A stretch of DNA of 18,951 nucleotides, from positions 1 to 18,951 of the forward strand of contig CACXGR010000106.1 of assembly GCA_902767235.1 (NCBI GenBank), read 5' to 3'. Shown in pieces: positions 7,834 to 15,213 of this stretch; positions within the stretch are counted from its first letter, which is position 1; every line of letters begins with the position of its first letter. The stretch is from an uncultured Lachnospiraceae bacterium (GTDB lineage Bacteria > Bacillota > Clostridia > Lachnospirales > Lachnospiraceae). Both the position numbers and the translations under genes were made by a program. The notes below the pieces were generated by a model. It searched no databases. It worked only from the letters and a program-made list of their open reading frames with translations, and was not told the DNA's origin.

Positions 7834-8331
7834 TCAATCCTCGGCAAAGATCCTTCCGCGGACTTTGAGGAGCGCGCTGATCAACAGCTGGCCGAGGACC
7901 ATGCAGGACAGAAACTCGCCTGCGCCCACAGTGAGCATGAAGAAGGGGATGCCCCCCGGAATGTGGTAGGCGTAGGAGAGGATGAAGGGGATGATCAGCG
8001 CATTGGATATGATCGGAGGAAGCGCGCACAGATAGCGGTTGCTGCGAAGCGCGTAGGTCCCGACGGCGCCGATCAGCGTCGCCAGTGTGCCGAAAATGAT
8101 ATCCGGAAGCACACAGCCGGTGATCAGGTTGCTGATCAGACAGCCGAGGGCCAGACCGGGAACGGCGGCAGGCGTGAAAAAAGGCAGGATGGTCAGCGCC
8201 TCGGAAAAGCGGACCTGGATGGCGCCGCTGGCGAGATCAAAACCCGCTGCGAGCAGTGTGAGAACGGTATATGCCGCCGCGATGAGGGCGGCCTGCGCGA
8301 TGTAACGGGTATTTTTAGTCTGTGAAGTCAT
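7834..8331 (-). CDS. queT: QueT-family ECF transporter substrate-binding component (queuosine precursor)
   Basis: A 165-residue integral membrane protein of the QueT family, expected to be the S-component of an energy-coupling-factor transporter for a queuosine precursor such as preQ1 or queuine. The diagnostic segment is QVRFSEALTILPFFTPAAVP (about 38-57) followed by GLALGCLISNL; about five hydrophobic helices cover the protein. It would need the shared EcfA/EcfT module, which is not in this window. The start has a strong site, AAGGAG at plus-strand 8337-8342, five bases before ATG. The leader (8332-8492, shared with the divergent lacI-type gene) shows no recognisable preQ1 riboswitch, although such switches often precede this family. 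The stop codon lies only 6 bases from the convergent GH3 gene, with no room for a separate terminator. Confidence 0.87.
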   Translation of the reverse strand: MTSQTKNTRYIAQAALIAAAYTVLTLLAAGFDLASGAIQVRFSEALTILPFFTPAAVPGLALGCLISNLITGCVLPDIIFGTLATLIGAVGTYALRSNRYLCALPPIISNALIIPFILSYAYHIPGGIPFFMLTVGAGEFLSCMVLGQLLISALLKVRGRIFAED

Positions 8332-8426
8332 GATATCTCCTTATTCAATCTTTTATCGTTTAATTAGGTAAGTTAACATATGGAAAGCAAAATAGCAACA
8401 AAAGATATGGATGCAAGGCCTCTGTT

Positions 8427-8435
8427 TGCTATAAT
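8427..8435 (+). promoter_or_regulatory. Extended -10 promoter for the LacI-family regulator
   Basis: TGCTATAAT is a perfect extended -10 element. No good -35 is visible upstream, as is common for TG-extended promoters. Transcription would begin near 8442, about 50 bases before the ATG, and a GGAGGG ribosome binding site follows at 8478-8483. Confidence 0.5.
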
Positions 8436-8492
8436 GAAGAGTACAAGAAGACCTGTTTGACGCCATGAGCAGCGACCGGAGGGCTATAGGGA

Positions 8493-9530
8493 ATGATAAC
8501 AATCAAGGAGATCGCATCAAGACTGGGGCTCAGTACAACGACAGTATCCAACGTCATTCACGGCAAGACCAGAGAGGTGTCCGCGGAGACGATCGAGCGC
8601 GTGCAGAGATTCCTGGAGGAAGTGGAGTATGTTCCCAATATTAACGCACGGAATCTCGCGCAGGGACAGTCTAAGATCATCGGTGTGGTCCTCAAGTCGC
8701 TTGAGTTTCGGCGCTGGAACAATGACAACATTCTGAGCGATCCGTTTGTCTCGGAGACGATCGGGGGGATTGAAAAGGCAGTCCGGGAAGCAGGATACTA
8801 CATGATGCTCTATATTTCCGATGATATTGCGGAAATACTGCAGCATGTTTCGATCTGGAACGTCGACGGCCTGATCCTGTTCTGTATGATGGACGACGAC
8901 GCAGACCGTGTCGCGGCCAAATATCACAAGCCGGTGGTCTGCATCGACACATACAGCTCCGGTCACAGCGGGAACTTTGTCAATGTAGGTCTCGACGACG
9001 AGGAGGACACTTATAAGGCGGTCAGGTATCTGATCGAAAACGGACACCGGCGGATCGCTTTTTTGACAGACAACAGCGTGGGCGTTGACAGAGCGCGGTT
9101 CTGGGGATACCGGAAGGCGCTCGCAGAGGCAGGGATTGAATACAGCGACAAGGACTTTTTCCTGCTCAGGCCCGGAGAGATCAAACAGGGAGAGTACACA
9201 GAGGAGCTGTGCACAAGAGCACACAACTATACGGCTATGTTCTGCTGCTCCGACATCTATGCTGCGCTCATGATGGCAGAACTCAAAGACAGGGGCTTTG
9301 AGATCCCGGGGGATATCTCGGTCATCGGCTTTGACGACAATCTCTATTCCAGGGTCTGCTCACCCAGACTCACGACGGTGCACCAGAACGCAGATGAAAA
9401 GGGAAGGGTGGCGGCTGCCACGCTGATCCGTCTTGTACGGGGAGAGATGATCGAGACGAAGGAGATCCGTCTGAAGACCCATCTGGTGATCCGGGACACC
9501 GTCAGGAGGATCGAAGCGCCGGACATGTAA
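8493..9530 (+). CDS. LacI-family transcriptional regulator
   Basis: A 345-residue cytoplasmic DNA-binding regulator of the LacI/GalR family. Residues 1-25 form the helix-turn-helix (TIKEIASRLGLSTTTVSNVI), followed by the hinge region with VPNINARNLAQGQSK (about 50-64). The remainder is a periplasmic-binding-protein-like effector domain with the usual NGHRRIAFL, FCCSDIYAA and ISVIGFDDN segments. Length is normal and no key segment is missing. Its effector is probably a sugar or related metabolite, but none can be named. No sugar transport operon is adjacent; the nearest carbohydrate gene is the GH3-like protein on the far side of queT. ATG 8493 is supported by GGAGGG about 9 bases upstream. 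The transcript ends at the bidirectional terminator shared with pyrC. Confidence 0.92.
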   Translation: MITIKEIASRLGLSTTTVSNVIHGKTREVSAETIERVQRFLEEVEYVPNINARNLAQGQSKIIGVVLKSLEFRRWNNDNILSDPFVSETIGGIEKAVREAGYYMMLYISDDIAEILQHVSIWNVDGLILFCMMDDDADRVAAKYHKPVVCIDTYSSGHSGNFVNVGLDDEEDTYKAVRYLIENGHRRIAFLTDNSVGVDRARFWGYRKALAEAGIEYSDKDFFLLRPGEIKQGEYTEELCTRAHNYTAMFCCSDIYAALMMAELKDRGFEIPGDISVIGFDDNLYSRVCSPRLTTVHQNADEKGRVAAATLIRLVRGEMIETKEIRLKTHLVIRDTVRRIEAPDM

Positions 9531-9547
9531 ACGATGATATGGAAATG

Positions 9548-9614
9548 AAAAGCCATAGCTCTATGGAGACGCCGGGCAGATGCAGCCGGGCGCCTTCAAA
9601 GAGCTATGGCTTTT
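9548..9614. terminator. Bidirectional terminator between the LacI-family gene and pyrC
   Basis: A perfect 15-base inverted repeat: AAAAGCCATAGCTCT (9548-9562) and AGAGCTATGGCTTTT (9600-9614), with a 37-base GC-rich loop. The A/T tracts at the stem ends give each direction a run of four Ts. It lies 17 bases past the regulator stop and 24 bases past the pyrC stop, so it can serve both convergent genes. The unusually long loop contains the direct repeat GCCGGGC twice. Confidence 0.8.
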
Positions 9615-9638
9615 ATGTATGCCGCGATACGGGGGTTC

Positions 9639-10910
9639 TCAACGCCGATAGACGATCTCACCGTTTACGATCGTGTAGTGCACGACGCCGGGGAGCCGCT
9701 CGCCGATAAAAGGCGAGTTGCAGGACCGGGATGCGAACTGCGGAGGAACGATCCACTCCTCGTCAGGATCGAAGAGCGTGATATCGGCAGGGAATCCCTC
9801 TTCGAGGCGCCCGGCCGGCAGATGATAGAAGTCGGCCGGATTGCAGGTCAGGCAGGCCAGCATCTGCATCATGGTGAGATGACCGGGCTGGACCAGGTGG
9901 CGGATCGCCAGGGACAGAGCTGTCTCCAGACCGATCAGGCCGCTGGGCGCCTCCGCAAAAGGCTTCTCCTTCTCCCAATCCGCATGCGGAGCGTGATCAG
10001 TGGCGATCAGGTCGATGGTGCCGTCCTGAAGTCCGCGGATAATCGCCATCCTGTCCCTCTCCGTGCGGAGAGGCGGATTGACCTTGGCCAGCGTCCCGCA
10101 GCGCAGGATCGCGTCTTCCGTGAGGGAGAAGTGATGGGGCGTGGCTTCCGCGTGAATGCAGGGATGATCTCTTCGGGCGCGGCGGACGCATTCGACGCCT
10201 TCCTCTGTGCTGATGTGCTGCACGCAGAGGGGCGCGTCCAGTTCCGCGGCGATCGCTACGTCTCTCGCGATCAGTGTGTATTCGGCCTCTCGCGGCGAAC
10301 CGGTGAGCCCCAGAGCAGCCGCGGCCGTCCCGCCGCCGTTGACGCCGTTCTCGGCGATGAGCCCCTTGTCCTCTTCGTGCAGGCTGACCGGGAGATCCAG
10401 CTCCTTTGCCCGAAGCAGGGCTTCTCTGAGAAGGGAACTGTCCATGATGGGCAGCCCGTCATCTGTGAAGCCGGCGGCGCCGCTCGCGGCCAGGGCGCGG
10501 AAATCCGTCAGTTCCCTGCCGCCCATCTCCTTAGTGACATTGGCGCAGCTGTACAGGCGGACGGGCAGCGACTTGCCGCGCTCCAGAATGTCGCGCAGGA
10601 TCGGGACGCTGTCCACGGGCGGTTTGGTGTTGGCCATCAGGATGACCGAAGTATAGCCGCCTTTCACGGCGGCGTCGGCGCCGGTGGAGAGATCTTCCTT
10701 ATAAGTGAGTCCGGGATCCCTGAAATGGGAGTGGGTGTCGATGAGCCCCGGGCAGGCGATGAGGCCGGCGGCCTCCAGCACTTTGGTGCCATCGTCTGCG
10801 GCGATGCCCTTTGATATGCGGGCAATGCGGCCTCCACGGACCAGAATGTCGCTGCGGCTTTCCGTGTCGGAGGCCGGATCGATGATGCGGCAGTTCTTTA
10901 TTAAAAGCAT
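9639..10910 (-). CDS. pyrC: Dihydroorotase (class I)
   Basis: Catalyses the reversible cyclisation of N-carbamoyl-aspartate to dihydroorotate, the third step of pyrimidine synthesis. With the start chosen here the protein has 423 residues, normal for class I enzymes. The zinc-site motif is THSHFRDPG with H60 and H62; further metal ligands are visible as D151 (GFTDDG), H178, H232 and D305 in the catalytic ATDHAPH motif. The substrate-binding ANTKPP segment is at about 93-98. An upstream in-frame ATG at 10979 would add 23 residues. I reject it because AGGAG lies eight bases before ATG 10910 and the predicted promoter falls inside the extension. pyrC is divergent from the plsC-pyrK-pyrD operon, so dihydroorotate production and oxidation are encoded back to back. 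Confidence 0.95.
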   Translation of the reverse strand: MLLIKNCRIIDPASDTESRSDILVRGGRIARISKGIAADDGTKVLEAAGLIACPGLIDTHSHFRDPGLTYKEDLSTGADAAVKGGYTSVILMANTKPPVDSVPILRDILERGKSLPVRLYSCANVTKEMGGRELTDFRALAASGAAGFTDDGLPIMDSSLLREALLRAKELDLPVSLHEEDKGLIAENGVNGGGTAAAALGLTGSPREAEYTLIARDVAIAAELDAPLCVQHISTEEGVECVRRARRDHPCIHAEATPHHFSLTEDAILRCGTLAKVNPPLRTERDRMAIIRGLQDGTIDLIATDHAPHADWEKEKPFAEAPSGLIGLETALSLAIRHLVQPGHLTMMQMLACLTCNPADFYHLPAGRLEEGFPADITLFDPDEEWIVPPQFASRSCNSPFIGERLPGVVHYTIVNGEIVYRR

Positions 10911-10949
10911 GCGTTTTTCTCCTGTTTGGCTGGTGTTTGCGCTGATAAT

Positions 10950-10958
10950 AGTATAGCA
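10950..10958 (-). promoter_or_regulatory. Extended -10 promoter of pyrC
   Basis: On the minus strand TGCTATACT forms an extended -10 about 40 bases upstream of the pyrC ATG at 10910. No clear -35 sits at 17 bases. A TTGACT hexamer lies too close (5 bases) to be its -35. I see no PyrR-type attenuator hairpin in the roughly 35-base leader. Confidence 0.45.
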
Positions 10959-10980
10959 TGAGTCAAGCGGAAGCGGCACA

Positions 10981-11009
10981 GTGGCAGAATCCGATTTTTC
11001 TGTTATAAT
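10981..11009 (+). promoter_or_regulatory. Promoter of the plsC-pyrK-pyrD-ispE operon
   Basis: GTGGCA (10981-10986) matches the -35 consensus at four of six positions. It is separated by exactly 17 bases from a perfect TATAAT (11004-11009). The predicted start near 11016 leaves a leader of about 30 bases with an AGAGAGG ribosome binding site before ATG 11046. No riboswitch or attenuator fits in so short a leader. Confidence 0.65.
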
Positions 11010-11045
11010 CAGTCTAAGATATTATAGATTAGAGAGGACAAATAT

Positions 11046-11789
11046 ATGTGGGTATTTCGCGTGTTGATCGCGCTTTTATTCGCGGCGCTGGTCATTCTCA
11101 TTGACCTGCCGCTCCATTTGATCACCTGGCTGATCGAGAAGGCTTCTCCCGGTTCATGCACGAATTTCCGGCACGCCTATGCAAGATTTGCTATGAAGGG
11201 AATCTGGTTTCTGGCCGGCGGGAAAGCGACGGTCATCGGGCTTGAGAAGGTGCCGACAGACCGTGCCGTTGTATTCGTCGGAAATCACCGGAGTATTTTT
11301 GACATTATCCTGGCGGGATCTCTGATCACGTATCCGGTGGGATTTGTGGCCAAAAAAGAGCTGCAGGGCACACCGATCACACTGATCATGGAGGAGATCC
11401 ACTGCCTGTTCCTGGATCGCGAGGATCCCCGGCAGGGCCTCAAGACGATTCTGACCGCGATCGATTATGTGAAAGCGGGCATCTCCATGTTCATCTTCCC
11501 CGAGGGGACCAGATGCAAGGTGGAAGGCACCTTCCTTCCCTTTCATGCCGGCAGCTTCAAAATAGCGACGAAATCAAAGGCATCGCTCATCCCTGTCACA
11601 TTTGTAAATATGGGGGATCTATTCGAGGATCACTATCCCAGACTCAAGTATGTCCCGGTGGTCATCGAATTCGGCGATCCCATCGAGACGGCGGATATGG
11701 ACAGGAACGCCCAGAAGGAGCTGCCCGACCGGGTGAAAGCGCTGATGGAGGAGACATACAAAAGGAACGCGGAGCTGATCGCCAAATAA
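11046..11789 (+). CDS. plsC: 1-acyl-sn-glycerol-3-phosphate acyltransferase (PlsC family)
   Basis: A 247-residue membrane-associated acyltransferase that would transfer an acyl group to lysophosphatidate to form phosphatidate, the phospholipid precursor. An N-terminal hydrophobic segment (about 5-30) anchors it. The catalytic HX4D motif is NHRSIFD with H81 and D86. The second acceptor-binding motif FPEGTR is at 151-156, and a third block is seen at about 180-187 (LIPVTFVN). Length is typical. It is the first gene after the promoter at 10981, separated from pyrK by 30 bases without a terminator, so lipid synthesis and pyrimidine genes appear co-transcribed. Acyl-donor preference and exact acceptor cannot be read from sequence; other lysophospholipid acyltransferase roles remain possible. 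Confidence 0.88.
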   Translation: MWVFRVLIALLFAALVILIDLPLHLITWLIEKASPGSCTNFRHAYARFAMKGIWFLAGGKATVIGLEKVPTDRAVVFVGNHRSIFDIILAGSLITYPVGFVAKKELQGTPITLIMEEIHCLFLDREDPRQGLKTILTAIDYVKAGISMFIFPEGTRCKVEGTFLPFHAGSFKIATKSKASLIPVTFVNMGDLFEDHYPRLKYVPVVIEFGDPIETADMDRNAQKELPDRVKALMEETYKRNAELIAK

Positions 11790-11819
11790 GGCCGGCAATC
11801 ATAACATGGGAATTTTAAT

Positions 11820-12614
11820 ATGAAGAAAAAGACGACGATGACAGTGACAGATATGAGATGTCTCGCGGAGGGGATCTACAGCATGAAGCTCCAGTATCCC
11901 GAGTGGGACATGCCGCAGGAGGTAAAGCCGGGACAGTTTGCGGGATTATATCCCAATGACCCGTCCAAGCTTCTGCCCAGGCCCATCAGCATCTGCCGGT
12001 GGGATCCCGGCAGAGGGGAGCTGCGCTTTGTCTTCCGCACGGCGGGACCGGGCACGGAGTCGCTGGCGGCGCTCAGGACCGGCGACAGGGTGGACATGCT
12101 GGGGATACTCGGAAACGGATACGACCCGGAGAAACTGTCCGGGAAGAGAGTGCTCCTTTTGGGAGGCGGCATAGGCATACCGCCCATGGTGGAACTGGCT
12201 GCCGTGCTATCAAAACTTCCCGGCACAGAGGTGACGGCCGTCATGGGATACAGAGACAGCGATCTCTTCCTGACGAAGGAATTGTCCGCCTGTGCAAGGC
12301 TTCTGATCGCCACAGAGGACGGAAGTGTCGGAACAAAGGGCAATGTACTGGACGCGGTGCGGGAAAATGATGTCAGGGCGGATGTGATCTGCGCCTGCGG
12401 CCCGATGCCGATGCTGCGCGCTGTAAAGAAGTACGCCGCCGGGAGCGGTGTTCCCGCCTATATCTCTCTGGAGGAGAGAATGGCCTGCGGTGTCGGCGCC
12501 TGCCTTGGCTGTGTGACAAAGACAGCGAAGGTTGACGAACATTCTCATGTACACAACGCGAGGATCTGCACCGAAGGACCGGTGTTTGAAGCTGGGGAGG
12601 TGGAGATCGGATGA
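11820..12614 (+). CDS. pyrK: Dihydroorotate dehydrogenase B, electron-transfer subunit
   Basis: The FAD and [2Fe-2S] subunit that passes electrons from the PyrD catalytic subunit to NAD+. The FAD-binding RPxS motif (R54-S57, in LLPRPISIC) is present, followed by the nucleotide-binding glycine motif LLLGGGIGIPP (112-122) and the CACGPMPML segment (191-199). The cluster ligands are C223, C228, C231 and C250 (C-x4-C-x2-C-x18-C). The 264-residue length is normal. The ribosome binding site before ATG 11820 is weak, possibly relying on coupling to plsC. The stop overlaps the pyrD ATG (ATGA), as expected for subunits made in equal amounts. Confidence 0.95.
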   Translation: MKKKTTMTVTDMRCLAEGIYSMKLQYPEWDMPQEVKPGQFAGLYPNDPSKLLPRPISICRWDPGRGELRFVFRTAGPGTESLAALRTGDRVDMLGILGNGYDPEKLSGKRVLLLGGGIGIPPMVELAAVLSKLPGTEVTAVMGYRDSDLFLTKELSACARLLIATEDGSVGTKGNVLDAVRENDVRADVICACGPMPMLRAVKKYAAGSGVPAYISLEERMACGVGACLGCVTKTAKVDEHSHVHNARICTEGPVFEAGEVEIG

Positions 12615-13540
12615 CGGAAATGAAGGAAAAGAGGACACCTGACATGTCCGTGGAGATCGCCGGCGTAAAATTCAAAAATCCGGTGATGACAGCCTCGGGA
12701 ACTTTCGGCTCCGGGATGGAGTACTCGGAATTTGTGGACCTGAACCATCTGGGCGCTGTGGTGACCAAGGGCGTCGCCAATGTGCCCTGGGAGGGCAATC
12801 CCACGCCGCGCGTCGCGGAAGTGTACGGCGGCATGCTCAACGCGATCGGACTGCAGAATCCGGGGATCGATGTATTTATCGAGCGGGACCTCGCTTTTTT
12901 GAAACAGTTTGACACCCGGGTGATCGTGAACGTGTGCGGCCACACCGAGGAGGAATATCTGGAGGTGGTGGAGCGCCTTGCCGACCAGCCGGTGGACATG
13001 CTGGAGATCAACGTCTCCTGCCCCAACGTCAAGAAAGGCGCGATCCAGTTCGGACAAGATCCGGGGTGCCTCGAGGACATAACGGCAAAGATCAAGAGAG
13101 TCGCGGCGCAGCCTGTGATCATGAAGCTGACGCCGAACGTGACGGATATCGCGGAGATGGCGAAAGCGGCCCAGGCGGGCGGCGCGGATGCGATCTCGCT
13201 GATCAACACGCTGATGGGAATGAAGATCGATATCGAGAAGAGAAAATTCGTGCTGGCCAACAAGACGGGAGGGCTCTCAGGCCCCGCCATCAAGCCGGTT
13301 GCCGTGAGAATGGTCTGGCAGGCGGCACAGGCAGTGGACATTCCGATCATCGGGATGGGCGGAATCGCCTCTGCGGAGGACGCGGTCGAGTTCATGCTGG
13401 CAGGCGCGTCTGCAGTGGCGGTCGGTGCGATGAACTTCCATGACCCCTGTCTGACGCAGAAGGTAGTGGACGGAATGGAGCAGTATCTGATCAGACACAA
13501 TATTTTGACAGCGAGGGAACTGACAGGAGCCGTTTTATGA
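12611..13540 (+). CDS. pyrD: Dihydroorotate dehydrogenase B, catalytic subunit (class 1B)
   Basis: FMN-containing enzyme oxidising dihydroorotate to orotate, the fourth pyrimidine step, in complex with PyrK. Length is 309 residues. The class 1 catalytic cysteine is C137 in INVSCPNVK; class 2 enzymes have serine here. Further family blocks are NPVMTASGTFG (23-33), NAIGLQNPG (77-85), IMKLTPNVTDI in the barrel core and the FMN-phosphate site IIGMGGIASAEDA (about 240-252). Start and stop both overlap neighbours by ATGA (pyrK at 12611-12614, ispE at 13537-13540), indicating translational coupling. A ribosome binding site (GGGGAGGTGGAG) lies within the end of pyrK. Confidence 0.96.
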   Translation: MTEMKEKRTPDMSVEIAGVKFKNPVMTASGTFGSGMEYSEFVDLNHLGAVVTKGVANVPWEGNPTPRVAEVYGGMLNAIGLQNPGIDVFIERDLAFLKQFDTRVIVNVCGHTEEEYLEVVERLADQPVDMLEINVSCPNVKKGAIQFGQDPGCLEDITAKIKRVAAQPVIMKLTPNVTDIAEMAKAAQAGGADAISLINTLMGMKIDIEKRKFVLANKTGGLSGPAIKPVAVRMVWQAAQAVDIPIIGMGGIASAEDAVEFMLAGASAVAVGAMNFHDPCLTQKVVDGMEQYLIRHNILTARELTGAVL

Positions 13541-14433
13541 GAAGAAATGTACAGACAGCATACGCCAAGATCAATCTGAGCCTGGACATACTGGGACGCA
13601 TGGACAATGGATATCACATCGTCAAAATGGTCATGCAGACCATAGACCTGAGCGATGAGCTGATCTTTGAGACCCGGGACATAGACTGTCCCGCCTCCAT
13701 GGAGATCACCCTTGTCTCTGACAACGGGGAGATCCCTGCCGGAGAGGACAATCTGATCGTCCGCGCCGTGCGCAGGATGGAGGCAAAATATAGCATTCGG
13801 AAGGATCTGAAGATCACTTTAAAGAAGCGGATCCCGGTGGCGGCGGGCCTCGCGGGAGGAAGCACGGATGCGGCCGCCGCCCTTCGGGCAGTGAGAGATC
13901 TCTTTGTCCCCGAAGTCAGCGATGAGGAGCTGCAAAAGATCGGCGTCACCCTCGGCGCAGACATACCCTACTGCATCACCGGCGGGACCCAGCTGTCGGA
14001 GGGGATCGGGGAGGTACTGACCGTACTGCCGGATGCGCCCCAGTGCGGCCTGGTGATCGTAAAGCCGCCCGTGGGCGTCTCCACGGGAGAGGTCTACAAG
14101 CGGTACGACAGCCTTGATCAGGTCACGCACCCCGATATCGACGCGCAGATCAGAGCGATCAGGAACGGAGACCTGGCCGGCATGGCCGGACAGTGCGGCA
14201 ACGTGCTCGAGGAAGTGACGGGCGCCATGTATCCCATGATCGGGGAGATCGAGCGATTCTTTGAGAATGAGGGCGCGATGGTATCCCGCATGTCGGGGAG
14301 CGGCCCCACTGTATTCGCTGTTTTTGCAGATGAGAAGGAAGCCGGGCGGGCCTCGAATGCTTTTTACCAGACGCGCGGCAGAGAAGGAAAGTGTGAAGTG
14401 ATTCCCTGTAAGTTCATTTACAGGATACACTGA
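13537..14433 (+). CDS. ispE: 4-diphosphocytidyl-2-C-methyl-D-erythritol kinase
   Basis: A GHMP-family kinase that phosphorylates CDP-methylerythritol in the MEP pathway to isoprenoid precursors. Residues: AYAKINLSLDILG with catalytic K11; the ATP-binding glycine loop PVAAGLAGGSTDAAAAL (about 100-116); catalytic D142 in LGADIPYC; and the GHMP C-terminal motif MSGSGPTVFAVF. At 298 residues it is of normal size. It uses CTP-derived substrate, so linkage to pyrimidine genes is metabolically plausible, but the ATGA overlap with pyrD may simply be operon packing. A 7+6+7 palindrome lies in its last codons (14405-14424), 80 bases before the next regulator gene. Confidence 0.95.
   Translation: MRRNVQTAYAKINLSLDILGRMDNGYHIVKMVMQTIDLSDELIFETRDIDCPASMEITLVSDNGEIPAGEDNLIVRAVRRMEAKYSIRKDLKITLKKRIPVAAGLAGGSTDAAAALRAVRDLFVPEVSDEELQKIGVTLGADIPYCITGGTQLSEGIGEVLTVLPDAPQCGLVIVKPPVGVSTGEVYKRYDSLDQVTHPDIDAQIRAIRNGDLAGMAGQCGNVLEEVTGAMYPMIGEIERFFENEGAMVSRMSGSGPTVFAVFADEKEAGRASNAFYQTRGREGKCEVIPCKFIYRIH
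14405..14424. repeat. Palindrome CCTGTAA-n6-TTACAGG at the 3' end of ispE
   Basis: Perfect 7-base arms flank a 6-base centre. It lies inside the ispE coding sequence, about 80 bases upstream of the GntR-family gene. No T-run follows, so it is not an obvious terminator. It could be an operator for the regulator downstream or chance; an operator role is inference. A second bulged inverted repeat (CAGCGC 14446-14451, GCGCTG 14461-14466) lies between it and the regulator. Confidence 0.3.
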
Positions 14434-14503
14434 TGCTGTCAGCCGCAGCGCAGGGGAACAGCGCTGTGACGGAGAAATGTATTGATCGTAGACAGAGGGG
14501 GAC

Positions 14504-15208
14504 ATGATGGGAGAAGACAATTTAAAGATTTCTGCGATGTCAATGACAGAACAGCAGCAGTCTATGCCTCTGCGGGACGCAGTATTCCAGTCTCTTCGCA
14601 AGGCGATCCTGACGGGAAAGATCAAGCCGGGGGAGAGACTCACAGAGGTCAGGCTGGGCAAGCTTCTCGGGACCAGCCGCACGCCGATCAGAGAAGCGAT
14701 CCGCATGCTCGAGGAAGACGGGCTGGTCACGATCATACCCGGAAGCGGGGCGAGGGTCGCCCGTATGACAGCCAAAGATCTTCAGGAAGTCATGGAGATC
14801 CGGAGCGTTCTGGAGCAGCTCAGCGCAGGGCTGGCCAGCGAGCGGAGCACGGATGAGGAAAAGAAAAGGCTGGGGGAAGCATGCAACGCATTCATCATCA
14901 GCACGCAGACCGGGGACATTCTCCGGATCGCGGAAGCGGATGTATACTTCCACGAACAGATCCTGAAAGCCGCCAAAAACGAGAAGCTCGGGGCGATCCT
15001 GAACGGCCTGGCGGACAATATCTACCGGTACAGATATGAGTACATTCAGGATGATGATCGCTATGAGCATCTGATCACGGAGCACAGCGACATCTACCGC
15101 GCGATCTACACGGGAAACCGGGAGGCGGCCGAGAAAGCGGCCAGAAATCACATCGCCCGGCAGTGGAAATATATCCGGGACCAGATCATTGCAGAGGACG
15201 GAGAATAA
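14504..15208 (+). CDS. GntR-family transcriptional regulator, FadR/FCD subfamily
   Basis: A cytoplasmic DNA-binding regulator of 234 residues. The winged helix-turn-helix spans about 22-90, with the family signature ILTGKIKPGERL (about 35-46), LGTSRTPIREAIRMLE (about 55-70) and the wing DGLVTIIPGSGARV. The helical FCD effector domain occupies about 95-222; its likely metal or ligand histidines are visible in ADVYFHEQI, EHSDIYRAI and ARNHIARQ. Members usually respond to organic acids or sugar acids; the ligand here is unknown. Two ATGs (14504, 14507) follow GAGGGGG (14495-14501); the second is better spaced and may be the real start. It is 70 bases after ispE with no clear terminator between, so at least partial co-transcription is likely. 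Confidence 0.88.
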   Translation: MMGEDNLKISAMSMTEQQQSMPLRDAVFQSLRKAILTGKIKPGERLTEVRLGKLLGTSRTPIREAIRMLEEDGLVTIIPGSGARVARMTAKDLQEVMEIRSVLEQLSAGLASERSTDEEKKRLGEACNAFIISTQTGDILRIAEADVYFHEQILKAAKNEKLGAILNGLADNIYRYRYEYIQDDDRYEHLITEHSDIYRAIYTGNREAAEKAARNHIARQWKYIRDQIIAEDGE

Positions 15209-15213
15209 ACTAT

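Noticed and set aside
8332..8492. preQ1 riboswitch ahead of queT
   Set aside because: I looked for the type I core (AGAGG...CCTCT with an AAAAAACTA-type tail) and the type II pseudoknot ahead of AAGGAG; neither is recognisable. A covariance-model search would settle it.
9606..10814. 402-codon plus-strand frame opposite pyrC
   Set aside because: It starts in the terminator stem and mirrors pyrC, with no domain similarity and no ribosome binding site of note.
10911..11045. PyrR-type attenuator between the divergent pyrC and plsC/pyrKD units
   Set aside because: Both predicted leaders are about 30-40 bases, too short for the anti-antiterminator structures, and no terminator hairpin is present.
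12373..13617. 414-codon minus-strand frame opposite pyrK/pyrD
   Set aside because: Antisense to two firmly identified genes; Ser/Pro/Thr-rich shadow composition and no domain.
13819..14775. 318-codon minus-strand frame opposite ispE and the start of the GntR gene
   Set aside because: Antisense to two identified genes and spans their junction; no motif recognised.
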